A DNA stretch of 64,000 bases, taken from Bacteroidota bacterium. GTDB taxonomy: Bacteria; Bacteroidota; Bacteroidia; Chitinophagales; BACL12. Made by a program: the position numbers and the translations under genes. This document shows, piece by piece, positions 60,139 to 64,000 of the stretch. The number at the start of each line of letters is the position of its first letter. Position 1 is the first letter of the stretch. The notes under the pieces were generated by a model. The model ran no database searches, had not been told where the DNA came from, and saw only the letters and a list, made by a program, of their open reading frames with translations. The stretch covers positions 124,001-188,000 of the forward strand of contig JADKEK010000011.1 of assembly GCA_016718035.1 (NCBI GenBank), in the 5' to 3' direction.

Positions 60139-60487
60139 CAAATTCAAATATAATAAAATCTTCTGCGAATGGTTATTTTGAATTGTTAAAATCGCAAAAA
60201 ATGGCATTTATCAGACCAAACGCTCAAAGACTTAAACGTTGTTGTTAAGTTTAATTAGAAGCTACTAATAAGATGTAAATCAACGCATTAGCTGATAATA
60301 CAATAACCATCTAACTACTAAGTTTGAAATCTAATACGCCGGTCGCTTTGTTGTTTAAATTATGAATTACAAATACGTCTCAAAATTTTTCGAAGTTGAC
60401 AAAAATCAAGTGCTTATGTCACACAAATCACACAATTCACGGTTAACCCATCGCAACTTTATGCTTTCATTTAAATAATAAGTAATT
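60139..60487. other. 349-bp divergent intergenic region
   Basis: No convincing gene or hairpin. It must hold the promoters of the YdeI-like and peroxiredoxin genes, but I see no strong consensus boxes and no recognisable regulator site. Confidence 0.5.
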
Positions 60488-61231
60488 ATGGAAAATAATA
60501 TAACAAATCCGGCAACAAACTATGTTATGCCGCGCATTGGCGACACAGCTCCTTCGTTTACAGCAGAAACAACCCAGGGCACTATTCATTTCCCGGAGGA
60601 CTATACCGGAAAATGGGTAATTTTATTTAGTCACCCTGCGGATTTTACACCGGTATGTACTACTGAATTTATGACGTTTGCGAAAATGGATAAGGAATTT
60701 CAATCGCTGAATTGTCAGCTCATCGGTTTATCAGTAGATAGTTTGTATAGTCATATCGCCTGGTTGAGAACGATTAAAGAAAAAATCGAATTCCGTGATA
60801 TGAAAAATATCGAAGTGTTATTCCCGCTTATTGATGATATCCGAATGGATGTTGCCAATAAATTTGGAATGATACAACCCAATGAAAGTAATACAAAAGC
60901 AGTAAGAGCTGTATTTTTTATCGACCCTTCTGCAAAAATTAGAGCTATTATTTATTATCCGCTTTCTACAGGTCGCAATTTTGAAGAAATTAAAAGAGTA
61001 TTAATTGCTTTGCAGGTTGCTGATGCTTATGGTGTAGCAACTCCTGCCGACTGGCAACCCGGTGAAGATGTTATTGTTCCACCTGCTGGTTCATGTGGTG
61101 TAGCAAAAAAACGTATGGACGGCGAAGAAGAAGGTGTGTATTGTATCGACTGGTTCTTTTGTATGAAATCAATTGATAAGGAAAAAATAGATGAATTGTT
61201 TATTCGTAAAAAGGACCTGATTTTAAATTAA
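60488..61231 (+). CDS. peroxiredoxin (archaeal Prx6/ApTPx-like)
   Basis: A 247-residue peroxiredoxin. The peroxidatic cysteine is C57 in SHPADFTPVCTTEF. Two C-terminal cysteines, C219 and C225 in YCIDWFFCMK, have the C-x5-C spacing of the archaeal peroxiredoxins that form decameric or larger rings, and C203 (GSCGVAKKRM) is extra. It would reduce hydrogen or organic peroxides with thiols, perhaps bacillithiol or thioredoxin. Length and sequence are clearly longer than AhpC. Transcribed alone and closed by a terminator at 61258. Confidence 0.92.
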   Translation: MENNITNPATNYVMPRIGDTAPSFTAETTQGTIHFPEDYTGKWVILFSHPADFTPVCTTEFMTFAKMDKEFQSLNCQLIGLSVDSLYSHIAWLRTIKEKIEFRDMKNIEVLFPLIDDIRMDVANKFGMIQPNESNTKAVRAVFFIDPSAKIRAIIYYPLSTGRNFEEIKRVLIALQVADAYGVATPADWQPGEDVIVPPAGSCGVAKKRMDGEEEGVYCIDWFFCMKSIDKEKIDELFIRKKDLILN

Positions 61232-61257
61232 GTTTGAAGCTTAGATTTATATGTGAG

Positions 61258-61283
61258 GGCCGTCTGATTGACGGCCTTTTTTT
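61258..61283 (+). terminator. terminator of the peroxiredoxin gene
   Basis: GGCCGTC (61258-61264) and GACGGCC (61270-61276) with a 5-nt loop are followed by seven T. Confidence 0.9.
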
Positions 61284-61307
61284 ATCTTTATAACATAAAC
61301 CAGGCAT

Positions 61308-61808
61308 ATGAATAAGCAAAATGTAGTTTTTGTATTGTTGTTATGTGTAATACAATCGTTATTTGCACAAGAAGTGCTCACATTGCAAAAGGGCGAAAAA
61401 CCGGGATTGGGAAAAATTACAGAACTCAGTTGGTTAGCAGGATACTATACCGGAACCGGATTTGGCGGAAATTGTGATGAATTATGGTCGCCGGTACTAG
61501 ATAATTCGATGCATGGCATTTTCCGATATGCAAGTAACGACTCTGTTCAATTTTCCGAATACATGATAATGGAAGCATCGGAAGGCACCATCAATCTCAA
61601 ACTAAAACATTTTGGAAGAGACCTTTCTCCATGGGAAGAAAAAGATATATGGACCACTTTTGAATTAATTAAAATAGAAGGCACCATTGCTTATTTTAAC
61701 GGCATTACCTATGCAAAAAACAACGATGTACTAACCATTAAATTATTGCTGCACGATGGAGAGAAAAGTTGGGTGGAGGAATTTGTTTTTAAAGAGACCA
61801 GCTACTGA
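61308..61808 (+). CDS. secreted DUF6265-like protein
   Basis: A 166-residue protein with a signal peptide (VVFVLLLCVIQSLFA, cleavage after FAQ). The domain has the DUF6265 pattern: LSWLAGYYTGTGFGG, then EELW-like CDELWSPVLDNSMHGIFR, FSEYMIMEASEGTINLKLKH and WVEEFVFKE. Such domains form lipocalin-like barrels of unknown ligand. Alone, 24 bp after the peroxiredoxin terminator. Confidence 0.8.
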   Translation: MNKQNVVFVLLLCVIQSLFAQEVLTLQKGEKPGLGKITELSWLAGYYTGTGFGGNCDELWSPVLDNSMHGIFRYASNDSVQFSEYMIMEASEGTINLKLKHFGRDLSPWEEKDIWTTFELIKIEGTIAYFNGITYAKNNDVLTIKLLLHDGEKSWVEEFVFKETSY

Positions 61809-61985
61809 TCATTTACGAGATAAATGTGTTACTTAACGAGGCTCATTTATTATTCCCATTTCATTTTTTCAATTTATGGCAATGATTTGTTATTTTGCAG
61901 ATGGCATTATTGGCTTTAACTAAACCTTTGCCATGCATAATGCTTATGGAATACTGTAAAATAAATTAATTTTGAAAAAAAACCT

Positions 61986-63386
61986 ATGTGCCCTTCGAGA
62001 AAACTCTTGACATTTGTTATCTTTTTCATGATACTGTTGAATGGTTTCACTCAGTACATTAAAATTTATGATTTTGATGATGTGAATGGCGGTAGCCCAG
62101 AAGGTTCGCTTATTACTGATGGACAATACCTTTATGGTATGACCCAACATGGAGGTCTTAGCACGAATTGTTTATTTGGTGATTGCGGAATAGTGTTTAG
62201 AGTATTACCTGATGGTACAGCATATGAAATTTTACATGATTTTAATGAAAATGACGGCTCCTATCCTAAGGGGTCTTTATTGCTTTTGGCAGACTCATTA
62301 TATGGCATGACTTATAAGGGAGGCTCACAAGATAGGGGTACGATATTTAAAATGCATAAAGATGGTTCAGGTTTTACACGACTTTTTAATTTCAGTGATA
62401 CCAACGGAGCATTCCCGCTTGGGTCACTCATTTATATAGATGGTTTATTATATGGCATGACAATGGAGGGAGGAACTAATGAAGATGGTGTAATTTTTAG
62501 TATCAAAACTAACGGAACTGATTATAAGAAAATACACAATTTTGATGCATGGATTACCGGTAATGGCCCTTATGCAGACTTGGTTTATGATGGCGCATAT
62601 TTATATGGAATGACTTATGGTGGGGGTGACTATGATAAAGGAGCTGTTTTTAAAATAATGCCTGATGGAACTAATTACACCAAACTTTTGGACTGTTATT
62701 TTGATATCGGAATAAATCCTTGGGGCAGCTTAATTATGGATAGTACTTATTTGTATGGAATGACATACAATGGTGGGGAAAATGGATTTGGTGTAATATT
62801 TAAAATAAAAACGGATGGTTCAGATCATGAAATTTTACATCATTTTAATGATGATTTTGGAAGTCACCCTGAAGGCACTTTGCTTTTGTATGAATCCAAA
62901 CTCTATGGTGTAACACACTGGGGTGGTACCACAACAGACTGCTCTTTTGCGTGTGGTGTGTTGTTTAGTCTTAATACTGATGGAAGTAATTATTCGGTTT
63001 TACATCATTTTAATGAAACAACAGGCAGTAATCCTCAGGGTGCAGTTATTGCGGTGCCTCCAATTTTATATGGTATGACAAATCAAGATGGAGCGCATAA
63101 AGTAGGGACAATCTATAAATTTGATTTAACCGGTGTAAACGACAATGGTAACATTGGTGATTATACCCTTTTTCCTAATCCGTTTTCAAATAACCTGACC
63201 CTCACAGGGACTTCATCGTCAGGAACAATTACGATATACAATATGCTGGCTCAAATAGTTTACCAAACATCGGCATCCGAAGGAGAAACCACTATTTACG
63301 TGGGTAACTTGCCAAAAGGAGGATACTATTTTAGTTATACCGATGTATTTTCAAGGTATTTCAGAACTACCTTGATTAAAATGTAG
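61986..63386 (+). CDS. T9SS-exported GloVer-repeat protein
   Basis: A 466-residue protein with a signal peptide (LTFVIFFMILLNGFTQ). It contains seven repeats built around LYGMT-x-x-GG (residue spacing 40-60, for example YLYGMTQHGG, SLYGMTYKGG and KLYGVTHWGG), each followed by GIVFRV/GTIFKM-type strands and an H-x-F-N/D element. Seven repeats again suggest a seven-bladed propeller. The end is a type A sorting domain (LFPNPFSNNLTLTG, ITIYNMLAQIVYQ, LPKGGYYFSYTD). The N-terminal MCPSRKLL is slightly unusual but includes a good hydrophobic core. Confidence 0.88.
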   Translation: MCPSRKLLTFVIFFMILLNGFTQYIKIYDFDDVNGGSPEGSLITDGQYLYGMTQHGGLSTNCLFGDCGIVFRVLPDGTAYEILHDFNENDGSYPKGSLLLLADSLYGMTYKGGSQDRGTIFKMHKDGSGFTRLFNFSDTNGAFPLGSLIYIDGLLYGMTMEGGTNEDGVIFSIKTNGTDYKKIHNFDAWITGNGPYADLVYDGAYLYGMTYGGGDYDKGAVFKIMPDGTNYTKLLDCYFDIGINPWGSLIMDSTYLYGMTYNGGENGFGVIFKIKTDGSDHEILHHFNDDFGSHPEGTLLLYESKLYGVTHWGGTTTDCSFACGVLFSLNTDGSNYSVLHHFNETTGSNPQGAVIAVPPILYGMTNQDGAHKVGTIYKFDLTGVNDNGNIGDYTLFPNPFSNNLTLTGTSSSGTITIYNMLAQIVYQTSASEGETTIYVGNLPKGGYYFSYTDVFSRYFRTTLIKM

Positions 63387-63492
63387 GTTGTGTGTTTATT
63401 TAGTTAGTTGTAACCATAATCCATTACATGACATCCGTTAAGTTTAATAAAAAATGTTTTCTGAAAACCTGTTTAACAAATAACCACCCATT

Positions 63493-64000
63493 TTAATGCT
63501 GCACCACCAATAATGAATAATATTTATTATCAAAATATAATTGATAAGTTCCTGAAGGTAATTGAGACATATTTATTGAGACCGTTTCACCAATTACAAT
63601 AGGGTTTGTTGATATAAAAACTTTTTCCCCCTGCATATTAAAAATGCTCATTGTTTCAATATTATTAATGGTATTATTTGAAATGGTAATTGTTGAGATA
63701 GTGGGATTAGGATATATAACAATACTACCAAATATATTATTATCCAGGGATTGACAAATGGTGACTGTTATATCCTGAAAAGCTGTATCGCTGCATCCGT
63801 TGGCATCAACATAGGTATACCCGACGGTGTATGAGCCCGGTAATAATCCTGTAGGATTAAATACACCATCTTCAATATTTTCTCCAAAATATGTTCCTTC
63901 ATCCGGTGTGCCTCCGGTCAATTCTACCGGTGCAACATTGTTGCAAATTGTTGTAAACGGCAACGATAAATTGACATCAGGAGCAGGTAAAAAATCTACC
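63493..64000 (-). CDS. T9SS surface protein, C-terminal part (cut by window edge)
   Basis: The reverse strand stays open from the stop at 63493 to base 64000, about 169 residues. They contain a small beta domain of the SprB/choice-of-anchor type (FTTICNNVAPVELTGG, PTGLLPGSYTVGYTYVDANG) and a type A sorting domain (IYPNPTISTITISNN, then LPSGTYQLYFDNKYY). The apparent start at 63963 is only an internal TTG. Probably a large adhesin-like protein. Confidence 0.8.
   Translation of the reverse strand, partial: VDFLPAPDVNLSLPFTTICNNVAPVELTGGTPDEGTYFGENIEDGVFNPTGLLPGSYTVGYTYVDANGCSDTAFQDITVTICQSLDNNIFGSIVIYPNPTISTITISNNTINNIETMSIFNMQGEKVFISTNPIVIGETVSINMSQLPSGTYQLYFDNKYYSLLVVQH

Noticed and set aside
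1..64000. CRISPR array, prophage or transposase genes
   Set aside because: No regularly spaced short repeats and no phage structural, integrase or transposase reading frame was found on either strand.

Overview
The window looks like a chromosomal segment of a Bacteroidota (Cytophagales/Chitinophagales-like) bacterium. It is AT-rich, and its promoters match the Bacteroidetes pattern (TTTG, about 20 nt, TAnnTTTG). Many secreted proteins end in type IX secretion (T9SS) sorting domains. It also carries Bacteroidetes-typical families (DUF4252, DUF4295, CRTAC1/UnbV repeat proteins, bacillithiol BshC, SusC-like plug-and-barrel receptors). No phage, IS transposase, integrase or CRISPR array was seen.

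Layout. 1-8.2 kb: the start of a large outer-membrane surface protein (cut by the left edge), a fatty acid desaturase, a DinB protein, a membrane phosphoesterase, a CoA-transferase, the nucleoid protein YbaB, a SET-domain protein, an NlpC/P60 peptidase and two DUF4252-like secreted proteins. 8.2-16.3 kb: a CHAP amidase; a five-gene minus-strand operon (Mpl-type ligase, exonuclease, dolichol-phosphate-mannose-synthase-like glycosyltransferase, CorA, beta-barrel protein); a 49-residue lipoprotein; OsmC; lipoyl synthase. 16.4-21.5 kb: two T9SS-exported proteins, each broken by what looks like one missing T. 21.6-31.7 kb: thymidine kinase, Kdo transferase WaaA, and a six-gene nucleotide-sugar operon ending in an RfbD-CysQ fusion. 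31.7-40.1 kb: a large FG-GAP/UnbV lipoprotein, a sortilin-like beta-propeller protein and a TonB-domain lipoprotein. 40.2-48.6 kb: rpmB-rpmG-DUF4295, ftsY, rimO, bshC and a multi-PAS histidine kinase.

48.67-55.91 kb is the most unusual part. A tRNA-Leu(CAG) gene is followed by two further copies of its 3' end. One lies 186 bp downstream and the other about 7.2 kb downstream. Both displaced copies sit at the end of the same 69-bp repeat, and the DNA just after the tRNA is repeated after the first displaced copy. This is the structure expected of two elements sharing ends and inserted in tandem at a tRNA: a gene-less 186-bp one and a 6.97-kb one. The larger element carries three tandem paralogous genes for T9SS surface proteins. 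Each protein has exactly seven propeller-like repeats, then two or three MopE-like Asp-rich motifs, then a sorting domain. Two spacers in the array hold long REP-like hairpins and a duplicated spacer-plus-gene-tail block. No recombinase gene is present, so mobility would have to be provided in trans.

55.9-64 kb returns to ordinary content: a TonB-dependent receptor, a sulfotransferase, a small lipoprotein, a YdeI/DUF1905 protein, an archaeal-type peroxiredoxin, a DUF6265 protein, a seven-repeat GloVer T9SS protein and the 3' end of another T9SS protein cut by the right edge.

The genes point to a cell heavily invested in its surface: LPS (WaaA), rhamnose and uronic-type sugars for surface polysaccharide, peptidoglycan turnover (Mpl, NlpC/P60, CHAP), and a large T9SS cargo set. 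All functions are inferred from sequence motifs read by eye; no database search was possible.
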